A stretch of 64,000 nt of DNA from RI-106 sp964496875 (GCA_964496875.1 CAZCBH010000007.1:1-64000); one strand, 5' to 3'. Shown: positions 25,349 to 35,127, numbered from the stretch's first letter. Made by a program: numbers and translations. The notes: generated from the sequence alone by a model not told the origin.

Positions 25349-27238
25349 ATGTGTGGAATCGTTGGTTATCTAGGCAGCAATCAAGCAGCACCGGTGCTCC
25401 TCTCGAAACTGAGAGTACTGGAATATCGTGGTTATGATTCGGCTGGAGTGGCCGTTATCGAAGCAGGCCGGCTCAATGTAATCAAAGCAGCAGGAAAGCT
25501 CTCCAATCTCGAGACGCTCTTGCAGAGCCAGCGTCCCCAGGCAACTGTAGGCATCGGCCACACCCGCTGGGCCACCCATGGCACCCCCAACGATTTGAAT
25601 GCCCATCCGCATATTTCGGCCAACGGCACCCTGGCCATTGTGCACAACGGTATCATCGAAAACTATGCCGATCTCCGTCAGGAGCTCACAGATAGAGGCT
25701 ATGTCTTCGTCTCCGACACCGATACCGAAGTGGTGGCACATCTATTGTCCAGAGAGATGGATAAAGGCGCCGATCTGCTTGGTGCGATACTGCAGGTGGT
25801 GAAACAGATCAAAGGTGCTTACGCACTGGGCATAGTCAGTCAGAAGCAGCCGGATCGTATCTATGCCGTCAATCATCACTATTCGCTCACCGTAGGCATG
25901 GGCGAGAACGAAAGCTTCCTGGCCTCCGACAGCACCGCTGTGCGTCAGTACACCAACAAAGTCATTCGCCTCGAGCAGAGTGAAATAGCCGAGATCACCG
26001 CGCATTCGGTGCGCCTTTTCGATTTTGCCGGTAAAGAGTCGACAAGGGAGCCTGTCTCTATTGAGAGCGATCCATACAAAATAGACAAATCCGGTTTCAA
26101 GCATTTTCTCCTCAAAGAGATACATGAGCAGCCTCTGGTTCTTCGGCAGACCCTCAGCAAGTATATGACCGGCGCTGAAGATCCTATCAATTTCAATGTC
26201 GAGCATTTTAAACCGACCGGTAACGGTGCCAATGACAAAATGGGTCTCTATGGTGTGAGATTGACCGAAAACGAGATCAAAGGTATCGAGCGCATTCACA
26301 TTGTCGCTTGTGGTACCGCTTATCATGCCGCTCTCATAGGTAAATGCATCATCGAGGAGCTCTGCTCTTTGCCGGTGGATGTCGAAATCGCCTCCGAAAT
26401 CCGAGGACGCAAGCTTCTCGTCAATGAGCGAACCCTTACTGTGGCTGTCTCCCAGTCCGGCGAAACCGCCGACACGCTGGCTGCTATAAAAGAAGCTAAG
26501 AAGAAGGGTTCTTATACCCTTGGTATCACAAACCGACCGGACTCGCATCTTGCCCAGATTACCGAGAACCTGATCGTAACCGAATGCGGTATAGAGGTAT
26601 CGGTGGCAGCCACCAAGACCTATGTCGCTCAGCTTGCCTGCTTCTATCTGCTCGGCATCTATCTTGCCGAACAGCGCGATGCGGTCGGCAAAGCCAAGCT
26701 CAAAGAGCTCAAAAGCGGTTTATTGCAAATGCCGGCTTTGATAGAACAAATTCTAGGACGTGCCGAAGACTACCGTCAGGAGTCGCTAAAGCTTGCCGAT
26801 GCCAACGACGTGGTTTTCATCGGTCGTGGCTTCAACTTCCCGACCGCACTCGAAGGCGCTCTCAAGCTCAAGGAGCTAAGTTATATCCACGCTTCCGGCT
26901 ATGCCGCCGGCGAATTGAAACATGGTCCCATAGCCGTTCTCGATTCGACCGTGCCGGTCATAACCGTGCTTGTGCCGGGCAAAGTCTATGAGAAAACTCT
27001 CTCCAATGCCCAGGAATCCAGAGCCAGGCAGGCAAGAATGGTGGCGGTAGCGGTCGACGGAGACGAGAAAGCCCCCAAGACCTTCGAGCATATTTTCAGA
27101 ATTCCTCCTGTAGATGAGTTCTTCTCGCCTATTCCGGCTTGTGTTCCGATGCAGCTCATGTCTTATTATGTGGCCGACTTCCTCGGTAAGGATGTGGATC
27201 AGCCCCGCAACCTGGCCAAGTCGGTGACAGTAGAGTAA
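25349..27238 (+). CDS. glmS: Glutamine-fructose-6-phosphate aminotransferase (isomerizing)
   Basis: GlmS makes glucosamine-6-phosphate for peptidoglycan and LPS. The N-terminal class II amidotransferase domain starts MCGIVGY with Cys2 as nucleophile and has GIGHTRWATHG and HNGIIENY. Two SIS domains follow (VACGTAYHAALIG, VSQSGETADTLAAI, the C-terminal DQPRNLAKSVTVE). The 629-aa length is usual. The ribosome binding site AGGAGG overlaps the frr stop region (15-base gap), so pyrH-frr-glmS is one operon. No glmS ribozyme could fit in this gap. Confidence 0.96.
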   Translation: MCGIVGYLGSNQAAPVLLSKLRVLEYRGYDSAGVAVIEAGRLNVIKAAGKLSNLETLLQSQRPQATVGIGHTRWATHGTPNDLNAHPHISANGTLAIVHNGIIENYADLRQELTDRGYVFVSDTDTEVVAHLLSREMDKGADLLGAILQVVKQIKGAYALGIVSQKQPDRIYAVNHHYSLTVGMGENESFLASDSTAVRQYTNKVIRLEQSEIAEITAHSVRLFDFAGKESTREPVSIESDPYKIDKSGFKHFLLKEIHEQPLVLRQTLSKYMTGAEDPINFNVEHFKPTGNGANDKMGLYGVRLTENEIKGIERIHIVACGTAYHAALIGKCIIEELCSLPVDVEIASEIRGRKLLVNERTLTVAVSQSGETADTLAAIKEAKKKGSYTLGITNRPDSHLAQITENLIVTECGIEVSVAATKTYVAQLACFYLLGIYLAEQRDAVGKAKLKELKSGLLQMPALIEQILGRAEDYRQESLKLADANDVVFIGRGFNFPTALEGALKLKELSYIHASGYAAGELKHGPIAVLDSTVPVITVLVPGKVYEKTLSNAQESRARQARMVAVAVDGDEKAPKTFEHIFRIPPVDEFFSPIPACVPMQLMSYYVADFLGKDVDQPRNLAKSVTVE

Positions 27239-27271
27239 GTAAGAGTAAGTAAGACTAAGTAAAAGCAAATT

Positions 27272-29386
27272 CTAGAGTGTAGGTGAGCGTCCGCTATCAG
27301 AAAGGCGGGCGCTTTCCGGATCTTCTTCCACCAGTTTGGGAGTGATCATCAGCATGAGTTCGCTGCGGTTGCGACCTTTCAAGGTGGTACGGAAAAGGGC
27401 ACCCAGCACCGGCGCTTCTGCCAGATAAGGCACTTTAGAGAGCTGGGCCTGTTCTATCTCGGTAAATAAGCCGCCTATCACCAGAGTCTGACCATCTTTG
27501 ATGCGGACCTCCTGGGTGATGACGTCGCGAACGCTAAGCAAGGTGACGGTGGTCTGGTTGTTGCCCTGACCGAAAGTCTGGGGACCGCCTATGGGAGTGG
27601 ATACTTGTGGTCTGAGACGCAGGCGGATGAAACCGTCTTCGGTGACCCGGGGCAGGACATTGAGAAAGATGCCTGCCTTGGCAAGCTCGACGTTGGTGGT
27701 GACCACACCGAGGCTGACCGTGGAGGTGACTTTATGTATCACTTCGTTCGCTATGGTTATGAGTGCTTCGGTATTGTCCACCACCACAAGAGAGGGGTTT
27801 GCGATTAGCTTTGCTTTATTGGTTTGCAGAAGCATCTGCAATCTAATATTTAGAGCGGTGGGAATGGTGGCGATGTTAGAGCGGCCGCCGGCTCCTGCCC
27901 CCAGTCCAAGAAAGTCGATGGAGCTAAGAGAGTTATTGCTCGGTGTGATACCGGCAATGTTAAAGTTGGCGGCAGCGGGTAGAAGCGAGCCTATTAAGCC
28001 GGTGAAAGCGCCGGCGGCGTTGGTGGGCGTCACGTTGTTACCGGTAAAAGGAATGCTGGGCAACTGCGGGTTGGCAATGTTATTGGTGGTCGATCCCAAA
28101 CCGGGGAGGAAGGAGAGCAAAGGTGCCTGGGAGTTGCCCATAACGGAAGCCGACAGTCCTTCGCCCTGGACGTTGAGGGTGGCACCGAGCTGTCTTATCC
28201 CCTGGTTGTTGAGCTCGACCAGAGATGCCTGGATATGCACCTGTTTGGGGCGGCGGTCGAGAATATTTATCGCCTCTTCGGCGATGAGCATATCTTTTTC
28301 TGTGCCGACCACAAAAATCTGTCTGCCTTTGGCATCGGGAATTACAACGGTGCCACCGTCATTGGGGGTGACGTTATAGTCGGCGTTGATCTCTTGTTGC
28401 TGGCGAACCTGCTGGGTACCTGGATCTATGGCGGCGTTATTGAAGCCGACCCCTTCTTGAATCTGTTGTCTTGTCGTACCGCGGACTACTTTGGGCTGCT
28501 GGTCTCTGAGGATTTGCTGCTCTTCCTGGACGTTATAGACCTGATCGTCGACGTCTTCATCGCTTTTCAGATTCTGTTCTTTCACGGTTCCGGAGTGTTC
28601 GACCCCACCCGATTCTCTTGTACGTTTTGTGCTGTCACCATCTTTGGTTGCTTCATTAGAGGTCAGCTTTTTGACGGTTTTGAAATCCGGCACATAGCCG
28701 CGGTTGAAGACGGAGGCTTGCAGGATCATGGCCACGTCATAGGGATGGGCATAGCTTAATTTGAAGGCTCTTGCCACCGGGCGGTTCAAGCCTTTTTCGA
28801 CCATGGCTTGCATGGTGCCTACCAGAACCGTGTTGCCGTCGAGCTTCCGGCTTTCGAGACCGGCAGATGCCAGCACGCTGTCCATGGCTTCGTTCAGGGT
28901 GACATCTCTGAGTTCTCCTGTTACCTTGCCATTCACCGACTTGTCGATGATGATATTCAGCTTCCCACGCCGGGCGATTTCGCTTATCACTTCTCTGACC
29001 GGAGTATCTCGAAAGCTGAGATGGTGGATCAAGCTCTGCTGGGCGAAGAGCTTGAAGGGTTTTCTAATTTCGACGGTACCGCTGACGGTGGGCAGTTTCT
29101 GGTTGGGAGAGCCGGTTTTTAGCTGTGGCGTAAGCTGGGCAAGCCGCTTCAGTTTGTCCGCCGGCATAGATTGTAGAATTTTTTTCGCTTCATCGAGGTT
29201 CTCTTGAGCTGAAGCCGATGAGCTATCAGACGAATCGGAAGGGTCGTAAGACAGGGAGTTCTTGCCCGGGTCATTCTTGCTCTGCGCGATTGCGCCTGGG
29301 CAGAGCAAGCCGAAATTCATGATCGAAATCAGTGAGAGGCTTGCGCTCAGGTATTTGAATTTCAGCGAACTCTTACAAAAAGTCAT
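27272..29386 (-). CDS. Type II/IV pilus-type secretin (PilQ/GspD family)
   Basis: A signal peptide (to about residue 35) is followed by an N0/STN-like domain (SFRDTPVREVISEIARRGKLNIII), a NolW-like N1 domain (ARAFKLSYAHPYDVAMIL) and the secretin core (about 390-690) with PSLVVVDNTEALI, VRDVITQEVRIKDGQTLVIGGLF and VPYLAEAPVLGALFRT. It forms an outer-membrane gate for type IV pili or type II secretion. The middle (about 240-360) is a long polar insert rich in Gln, Asn and Glu. The C-terminal third contains a hydrophobic Pro/Asn/Gly-rich loop near 430-500. A TPR protein lies upstream on the same strand. No other pilus gene is adjacent. Confidence 0.9.
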   Translation of the reverse strand: MTFCKSSLKFKYLSASLSLISIMNFGLLCPGAIAQSKNDPGKNSLSYDPSDSSDSSSASAQENLDEAKKILQSMPADKLKRLAQLTPQLKTGSPNQKLPTVSGTVEIRKPFKLFAQQSLIHHLSFRDTPVREVISEIARRGKLNIIIDKSVNGKVTGELRDVTLNEAMDSVLASAGLESRKLDGNTVLVGTMQAMVEKGLNRPVARAFKLSYAHPYDVAMILQASVFNRGYVPDFKTVKKLTSNEATKDGDSTKRTRESGGVEHSGTVKEQNLKSDEDVDDQVYNVQEEQQILRDQQPKVVRGTTRQQIQEGVGFNNAAIDPGTQQVRQQQEINADYNVTPNDGGTVVIPDAKGRQIFVVGTEKDMLIAEEAINILDRRPKQVHIQASLVELNNQGIRQLGATLNVQGEGLSASVMGNSQAPLLSFLPGLGSTTNNIANPQLPSIPFTGNNVTPTNAAGAFTGLIGSLLPAAANFNIAGITPSNNSLSSIDFLGLGAGAGGRSNIATIPTALNIRLQMLLQTNKAKLIANPSLVVVDNTEALITIANEVIHKVTSTVSLGVVTTNVELAKAGIFLNVLPRVTEDGFIRLRLRPQVSTPIGGPQTFGQGNNQTTVTLLSVRDVITQEVRIKDGQTLVIGGLFTEIEQAQLSKVPYLAEAPVLGALFRTTLKGRNRSELMLMITPKLVEEDPESARLSDSGRSPTL

Positions 29387-29529
29387 TGAGAAAACGAAAG
29401 AATATAGTGAGCCCAGTTTTCACTATCAGTACCAACCTATTTTAGCGAGATCGCCGCAAATTTCAAATGGCTGGTGCCATCTCTGGTATCATCGCAGGGT
29501 ATAACGATATGCACTGTATATAGTTGCGT

Positions 29530-30642
29530 CTATTTACTCTGTCCGGCCAGGCCGAATATGGCGATTTCAAGGTTGTTTCTTGCTTCGCTCAGATGGGGAT
29601 TCAATCTCAAGGCGAGCTGCAGTTGCGTTACCGCCGACGCGACGTCGCCTTTGCCGTAGAGCGCGTAACCGAGATCGTTTCTGGCCTGGGCGTTGAGCGG
29701 GTCGAGGCTGACCGCCTGTCGGAACTCTTGGACCGAATCCGCTTTTCGTCCGTTAGCGTAAAGAGCCCTGCCCAGCATCATATGGCTTTCCGCCGAGGTC
29801 GGGTCGAGAAGGGCCGCCTGTCGTGCTGTTCTAAGAGCGCTCTCTTTGTCCCCTCTTAAGAGAAGGGCTTTGGTGAGGGCGATATGGGCGGAGGCGGAAT
29901 GGGGCGTAAGGGAGACCGCCTGGCGAGCTGCGGTGATCGCTCCTTCTTCGTCTTTGGCAATCACCAGCGCTTCGGCGAGACCGGCGAGCCCTTCTGTGGT
30001 CGGCTTCACTTCGTTGGCCTGACGGAATTCGTTGATTGCTTCAGAAATACCGCCCTTTTTCAACAGGCTTTCGGCATAGAAGACTCTGGAAAGAGGAAAG
30101 TCGGGAGCCAATCGAATCGCTCTTTCATATTCTTCCTGACTGGTGGCTTCGTCACCGGCGTCTTCCAGCAGCCTGGCGAGAAGCAGATGACCGATATGGT
30201 TTTCCGGATCTATGGCGATGGCGCGGCGCATCTCCATGGCGGCCCCTTCATAGTCGCCGGTTATATAGAGATAGCTCCCCAGGCGCATGCGCAGGTCGGG
30301 CGCGGCGGGGTTGTCCGATACTTCGCGACGCAACTCTATAATCAGGTCTCCCACCGACCTTAAATCGGTATGGGTGAGACCCATTTGATAAAGGCTTATT
30401 AACGAGGCGTCGTATTCGCTTTTAGAATCGGCTTTATTAGGAACTTGCGGTTTGGCTTTCTGGCTGACAGGCTCTTTCTTGATTTTGAGCGCGCTGCCAC
30501 CGGAAGCGCTTGGCTCCGCTTCCACTTTTGCAAGGGAGAGGGCGGCTCGACAGGGCGTTGCCGTCACTATAAGCAAAACCACAGCCAGGCTTGCTTTCTC
30601 TAAGGATTTCCAATTAACATTGTCTCTTCCCGGAAAGAGCAT
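29530..30642 (-). CDS. Exported tetratricopeptide-repeat protein
   Basis: A hydrophobic N-terminal segment (about residues 15-33, ending PCRA) is probably a signal peptide. From about residue 95 to the end there are some seven TPR units, e.g. YLYITGDYEGAAMEMRRAI, LGRALYANGRKADSVQEFRQAV and LGYALYGKGDVASAVTQLQLAL. TPR proteins next to a secretin often act as pilotins or assembly factors for pilus systems (PilF-like). This one lies 143 bases upstream of the secretin on the same strand, so such a role is possible but only inferred. Confidence 0.85.
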   Translation of the reverse strand: MLFPGRDNVNWKSLEKASLAVVLLIVTATPCRAALSLAKVEAEPSASGGSALKIKKEPVSQKAKPQVPNKADSKSEYDASLISLYQMGLTHTDLRSVGDLIIELRREVSDNPAAPDLRMRLGSYLYITGDYEGAAMEMRRAIAIDPENHIGHLLLARLLEDAGDEATSQEEYERAIRLAPDFPLSRVFYAESLLKKGGISEAINEFRQANEVKPTTEGLAGLAEALVIAKDEEGAITAARQAVSLTPHSASAHIALTKALLLRGDKESALRTARQAALLDPTSAESHMMLGRALYANGRKADSVQEFRQAVSLDPLNAQARNDLGYALYGKGDVASAVTQLQLALRLNPHLSEARNNLEIAIFGLAGQSK

Positions 30643-30747
30643 AGTGTCGAAACCTCCCGATATGAAAGTCCTTTTCTATCATTTCACACCAGATTATCGG
30701 TTCATTATGAACCAGGTAAGAATTTCGTAAATGAGCATTACAGGCAG

Positions 30748-31884
30748 ATGATCGAGACCGCTTATATTCACATTCCGTTTTGCAGTTACAAATGCGATTT
30801 CTGTGATTTCGCCGCTTTTGCCGGTCTCAATCACAGAGAAGGGGAGTATTTCGAGGCGCTTTCTAAAGAAATCAAAGGACGATTAGCCAATACGCAAGAG
30901 CCGGTGAAACTGTCAAGCATTTACTTTGGTGGTGGCACACCTGGAATGGTGGCTCCGGAGTATATCGAGGCTATTCTAGCCGAGCTCGCTTCTCTAGTGG
31001 AGTTGTCACCTGCTCTCGAGATATGTCTGGAGACGACACCCCATTCTGTTTCGGAGCAGAAACTCGACCGGTGGAAAGCGCTTGGTGTGAGCCGTCTTTC
31101 GGTCGGCATCGAAAGCTTTCATGAAGATGAACTGCGCTCTATCGGCAGAGATCACACAAGAGAAGAAGCTCTCCGGGGCTTGGAACTCGCCCTCACATCT
31201 GAGATTCCTGTGGTAAGCATCGATTTTATGTACGGTCTGCCCACCCAGACGTTAGAGAGCTGGCAAGCCACCCTGGATGAAGCGATTGCTCTTGCTGAGC
31301 GCTATCCTGCCCTCAAGCACATCTCCGCCTACGGGCTGCAGCTGGCTGAGCAGTCGCCTTTGTATGGTCGTTTTCCCAGAGACAGCGACAGCTATCCGGA
31401 TGAGGAGCTTTTCGCCGCGATGATGCTACTGCTAATTGATAAGCTCAGGCAGGCTGGATTTGTGCATTACGAAGTCTCCAATTTTGCAAAAGAAGGCTTT
31501 CAGTGTCGCCATAACTCCACTTACTGGAAAAACGAGTCTTACCTTGCTTTTGGCGTCGGAGCCCATCGTTATGTGGACGGGGTGAGAAGCGCCAACTGGC
31601 GTTCTTTCAACCGCTATATTCGAGACTTTATGGAAGACGAGTTCACAGAGGAGATAGACCGAGAGACGGAGATAAAAGAGGCTGTGATGCTTGGCTTGAG
31701 GATGCGGGCCGGTATCGAGCTTTCGGATTTCTATTCTAAATACGGATTTCGCCTGGAGGAGAGCCGAAAGAAGGCAATCGAGCGTTTCTCCGAAGCCGGC
31801 TATCTTAGCTTCGATAGTGGACGACTGGCGATAACCGATAAGGGGCTGCCGATAAGCAACTCTATTATTGTTGATCTCATATAA
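30748..31884 (+). CDS. hemW: Radical SAM heme chaperone HemW-like
   Basis: It opens TAYIHIPFCSYKCDFCDF with the CxxxCxxC iron-sulfur motif, then YFGGGTPGM, the radical SAM SAM-binding strand. The C-terminal HemN-like domain (EVSNFAKEGFQCRHNSTYW, GVGAHRYVDG) is present. The residue after the third Cys is Asp-Phe rather than x-Cys, as in HemW and not in coproporphyrinogen dehydrogenase HemN. The likely role is heme handling or delivery. It is divergent from the TPR gene across a 105-base gap. Confidence 0.9.
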   Translation: MIETAYIHIPFCSYKCDFCDFAAFAGLNHREGEYFEALSKEIKGRLANTQEPVKLSSIYFGGGTPGMVAPEYIEAILAELASLVELSPALEICLETTPHSVSEQKLDRWKALGVSRLSVGIESFHEDELRSIGRDHTREEALRGLELALTSEIPVVSIDFMYGLPTQTLESWQATLDEAIALAERYPALKHISAYGLQLAEQSPLYGRFPRDSDSYPDEELFAAMMLLLIDKLRQAGFVHYEVSNFAKEGFQCRHNSTYWKNESYLAFGVGAHRYVDGVRSANWRSFNRYIRDFMEDEFTEEIDRETEIKEAVMLGLRMRAGIELSDFYSKYGFRLEESRKKAIERFSEAGYLSFDSGRLAITDKGLPISNSIIVDLI

Positions 31885-31997
31885 TGTCGGTTTAGGCCCC
31901 CACGGGCTAGGGTATGGAGTAATCAAAATTAGTTGGTTTTTTCCTGCTCTGATTCCAATTTCTTACTAATCTCCGAGCCTTTTGAGGTCTCCCTGGC

Positions 31998-33563
31998 GTG
32001 TCTACTACCAAAAAGACCGTTGATTCCGATAAAGATCCCCATGTGGGATCTTTGCTGGCGAATCGTTATCTGGTCCAGTCCGTTCTTGGTAAAGGCGGCA
32101 TGGGGGTAGTTTACCGGGCCAATGACGAGCAGACGGATCGAACCGTCGCCATCAAGATGCTGCATTCGCATAAAGTGGCTGACTCTGAGGCTTTGAAGCG
32201 TTTCAACCGAGAAGCCAGAACGGTCGCCCAGGTCAATCACCATAACATCGTCAAACTTTTCGATTTTGGCATGAGCAAACAGGGTCAGCCATTTCTTGTT
32301 ATGGATTTCATCGAAGGGCACAGTCTCAAAGATGAACTCGAAGCCAAAGGGGCCCTCCCTTTCGATCGCGCCTCCAGAATATTCGAACAGGTCTTCGACG
32401 CCCTTGATCTTGCCCACAGTCAGGATGTGGTGCATCGCGATTTGAAACCGGAGAATATTATTCTCTCTACCGCCGACGATAATGATGACGTCAAGATTGT
32501 CGATTTCGGACTCTCCAAGCTCAAAGAGACCGATCCTTTCGGTGAGGATGTCTATCAGATCACAAAAGCCGGTGATGTCTGCGGCAGTCCGCCTTATATG
32601 AGTCCGGAACAGTGTCTTTCCAACTCGGTGGTGGACCCGAGAAGCGACATATATTCGATGGCTATATGCGTCTATGAAACCCTTTCGGGTAATCTGCCTT
32701 ATAAGGCAAAATCAGCCATCGAGATGATGGATTGTCATCTCTACGGAACACCGATACCTTTTTCCGAATCGGCCCAGGAACTGGAAGCCTGTAACGAGAC
32801 TACTTATGTTTTGAATAAAGCGCTGGCCAAGGAGCCGGACAATCGCTATATGACCTGCGGCGCCATGTGGAAAGAGCTCAAGGACGCCATGCGGCGAGAT
32901 TGGCCCAAGGTGCGCTCCTATCGATATCGAATGTCCGATGTGGCCTTCAAAGATCTGGAAAGCGAAGCGATAGCGCTGGCTACAGGCGAACATCCGGTTT
33001 TCGTCGCATCTAACAAGGCGGAGCCGACCGGAGTGCAGCAAGTGATTGCTGAATTCAATACCGAAACAGCTATTCATAAAGAGAATCGGAGCCGGGAAGT
33101 CGAGCATAATGGAGCTGAAATGGGGGACGAGAAACAAAGCATCATCGACAAGCTGCTATCACTCTTCCGCCGCGCTGAGCATGACGAAGAAAGCGATTAT
33201 CAACTCGATGAAGTGGATCTTGGTTACGACAACTGTCCTTTCTGTGCCGCTCCGGTAACAGGCAAGATCCGTTTCTGTGTCAACTGTCAAAGACAACTTC
33301 CCACGGTTCAGGAATTTACTAAATTACGCCACCAGGGCGGTAGATTCAACTTGCAGGGCACCGGTCTGAGGACCAACACCCGAGAGTCCAAAGGCTTCTC
33401 GACCCGGGCTAAGATGCGGTCCAGTTCTCCTGGCATGTCGATGTTCCAGAAGCTGCTCACCCTGATTTTGATCTGCTTAGTCGGCTATGTCGGTTATGTC
33501 AACATCGCAAAAGATAAAGAGATGGTCAAGAAAATCCAGCGTATGGTGGCAGCGCTCAAATAA
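31998..33563 (+). CDS. Ser/Thr protein kinase with C-terminal zinc ribbon and membrane anchor
   Basis: A Hanks-type kinase occupies about residues 20-300: LGKGGMGVVYRA P-loop, VAIKML, catalytic HRDLKPENI, DFG and CGSPPYMSPEQC. After the kinase lies a zinc ribbon with CPFCAAPV...CVNCQR (two CxxC pairs, about 412-432). One membrane segment is near the C-terminus (LTLILICLVGYVGYV), leaving a short basic tail. The domain order differs from the kinase at 6.8-8.4 kb, where the Cys cluster is N-terminal. The start is a GTG at 31998 with a weak ribosome binding site, 113 bases after hemW. Confidence 0.9.
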   Translation: MSTTKKTVDSDKDPHVGSLLANRYLVQSVLGKGGMGVVYRANDEQTDRTVAIKMLHSHKVADSEALKRFNREARTVAQVNHHNIVKLFDFGMSKQGQPFLVMDFIEGHSLKDELEAKGALPFDRASRIFEQVFDALDLAHSQDVVHRDLKPENIILSTADDNDDVKIVDFGLSKLKETDPFGEDVYQITKAGDVCGSPPYMSPEQCLSNSVVDPRSDIYSMAICVYETLSGNLPYKAKSAIEMMDCHLYGTPIPFSESAQELEACNETTYVLNKALAKEPDNRYMTCGAMWKELKDAMRRDWPKVRSYRYRMSDVAFKDLESEAIALATGEHPVFVASNKAEPTGVQQVIAEFNTETAIHKENRSREVEHNGAEMGDEKQSIIDKLLSLFRRAEHDEESDYQLDEVDLGYDNCPFCAAPVTGKIRFCVNCQRQLPTVQEFTKLRHQGGRFNLQGTGLRTNTRESKGFSTRAKMRSSSPGMSMFQKLLTLILICLVGYVGYVNIAKDKEMVKKIQRMVAALK

Positions 33564-33580
33564 TCGAGCTATGTAATTAA

Positions 33581-33880
33581 CTAGCTGGGTTTCCAGTTGC
33601 CTTTCATACCCTGACCGATTCTAAATCCCTGGACCAGATTCTGGCGAGTCAATTGATAAATTTCATGGAGCGCGTCCTGGTCCGTGATGCCGTGCTTGTT
33701 GGCTATCACGTTGACCTGGTCCATCGCCATGGCCGAGAAATAAACCAGTACATCATCGTGCACTTCGCCTCTTCCCTGGTTGGGAAGTTTCAGGACCGCT
33801 TTACCGAAATTATTGGTGAAAGCATCGGCCAGTTCTGCGGTGAGAAGGTCCTGATAGAAATTTTCCGTTTTAATTGCCAT
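33581..33880 (-). CDS. Small conserved-looking protein of unknown function
   Basis: A 99-aa, mostly helical, soluble protein (e.g. FYQDLLTAELADAFTNNFGKA, ITDQDALHEIYQLTRQNL). I do not recognise a family. It is supported as real by an AGGGGA ribosome binding site 7 bases before its ATG and by ordinary amino acid composition. It lies 16 bases after the uracil-DNA glycosylase remnant, at the end of the amidase-murI run, and converges with the kinase gene across 17 bases. Confidence 0.55.
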   Translation of the reverse strand: MAIKTENFYQDLLTAELADAFTNNFGKAVLKLPNQGRGEVHDDVLVYFSAMAMDQVNVIANKHGITDQDALHEIYQLTRQNLVQGFRIGQGMKGNWKPS

Positions 33881-33896
33881 TACGATTCCCCTGGGG

Positions 33897-34194
33897 TCAA
33901 CTAGATATGTTCTTGTTCTTTTCTTCGAGCAAAATATCCAATTGTTTTCTGACTTCTTCGCTATCCTGCCAGATCAGCCATTTTCGACTGCCGGCTTTTC
34001 TAGAATCGTTCCTCCATAAATAAGGAGGGATGGAATATTGGCATTACTTTAGCACCGTTTTTGTATTCAAGCCATTTGCTCCTCATTTCACTAATCGAAG
34101 AATTTGCTTGAAGTACTGATTTCATGGCGGTTGCGCTCGCCAGTAGAAAAATCTTTGGTTGAACAAATTTTATCTGGCTTTTATTAAGTCGGTC
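33897..34194 (-). pseudogene. Remnant of a family-4-type uracil-DNA glycosylase (C-terminal part, frameshifted)
   Basis: Reading from 34194 downwards, one frame gives QIKFVQPKIFLLASATAMKS, then a KWLEYKNG stretch and VMPIFHPSLF. This matches the C-terminal part of type-4 uracil-DNA glycosylases, where the IxxxxPKxIxxLGxTA helix is followed by the conserved PxxHPS motif. The frame hits TAG at 34002-34000, and the expected continuation (SRKAGSRKWLIWQ, then EEVRKQLDILLEE) is in a shifted frame that ends with TGA at 33897-33899. The N-terminal two thirds, with the iron-sulfur cysteines and catalytic motif, are absent because murI ends directly before. A sequencing error could explain the frameshift but not the missing N-terminus. 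Confidence 0.7.
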
Positions 34195-35100
34195 TTATGG
34201 TATCGGGCTCGGTGATATCACTTCGACCGGAACCGGGCTCAATCCGGTCTCTTGCGCGGTGAGCTCCGATAGAGGAATATTGCGAACATTCAGGCAGCTT
34301 TTATCTATTCCAAGAAGAAGAGCTGTTTTTTCGGCAAAATCTTGTGCATCACCGGTGGTGGCAATATCAAGGCGTGGGGCACCATCGGTGGGGCCGCCAG
34401 CCAGGCTGAGCTCGCGGGTCAGGACCCGGGCCGGATCTATGAGGGTTACATTCCTTCTGGGGGCGAGCTGGCGTATATTGGTCGCCATCGCTTCTCGGAG
34501 GAAAGGATAATGGGTGCAACCGAAAATAATCGAATCGACGTTGTGTTCCAGTAATGTCTTGGCGTAGGGCTTGAGCGCGTCTACCGCCGCTTCTGACTCG
34601 AACTGTCCGCTCTCGACGATGGGCACCAGGTCGGGGCAGCCCAGCTCGAAGACTTCGGTTCTGGCCGCGGAGGCTTTGATGGCACGGGAAAATGCTTTGC
34701 TGCGAGCGGTGGTGTTTGTGGCGATCACGCCCACTTTGCGAAATCCTATCTCTTTGACATACGCTGCTGTCGGTTCGAGCAGATTGACCACTTTCACCGG
34801 GCAGGTCTGTTTTATTTCTTCGGCAAGTAAGGCGGCGCTGGTGTTGCAGGCCATCACTATGGCGTCCGCCCCTTCTTTGACCAGCCAGACGCCCAGTTGG
34901 ATGACGAATTCTCTGATTTCGGCATAGGAGCGGTTGCCGTAAGGGCAGCGTTTCGTATCTCCTATATAAATGAATTCCTTGCGATTTAAGGAGGATTCCG
35001 GGTCTATGAAGCTGGAGAGCACGGAGAGCCCGCCCAAACCGGAATCAAATAAACCGATCTTCTCCGCACCGAGAAGGCTTTCGATATTGCTGGAGTCCAT
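34195..35100 (-). CDS. murI: Glutamate racemase
   Basis: MurI supplies D-glutamate for peptidoglycan. IGLFDSGLGGLSVL, YIGDTKRCPYG, the first catalytic Cys in MACNTSAA and the second in FGCTHYPFL are all present. At 301 aa it has about 25 extra C-terminal residues (ELTAQETGLSPVPVEVIS) beyond the usual end. The stop codon is followed immediately, in the same frame, by the uracil-DNA glycosylase remnant, so the tail may be a deletion scar. It lies 27 bases after the amidase gene, another wall enzyme. Confidence 0.94.
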   Translation of the reverse strand: MDSSNIESLLGAEKIGLFDSGLGGLSVLSSFIDPESSLNRKEFIYIGDTKRCPYGNRSYAEIREFVIQLGVWLVKEGADAIVMACNTSAALLAEEIKQTCPVKVVNLLEPTAAYVKEIGFRKVGVIATNTTARSKAFSRAIKASAARTEVFELGCPDLVPIVESGQFESEAAVDALKPYAKTLLEHNVDSIIFGCTHYPFLREAMATNIRQLAPRRNVTLIDPARVLTRELSLAGGPTDGAPRLDIATTGDAQDFAEKTALLLGIDKSCLNVRNIPLSELTAQETGLSPVPVEVISPSPIP

Positions 35101-35127
35101 GCCTACTAATCTCGTATTTCTGACGGA

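Noticed and set aside
27233..27262. AGTAAGTAAG-type repeats after glmS
   Set aside because: A short low-complexity run with several stops. It has no dyad or spacing suggesting function and is most likely a slippage product.
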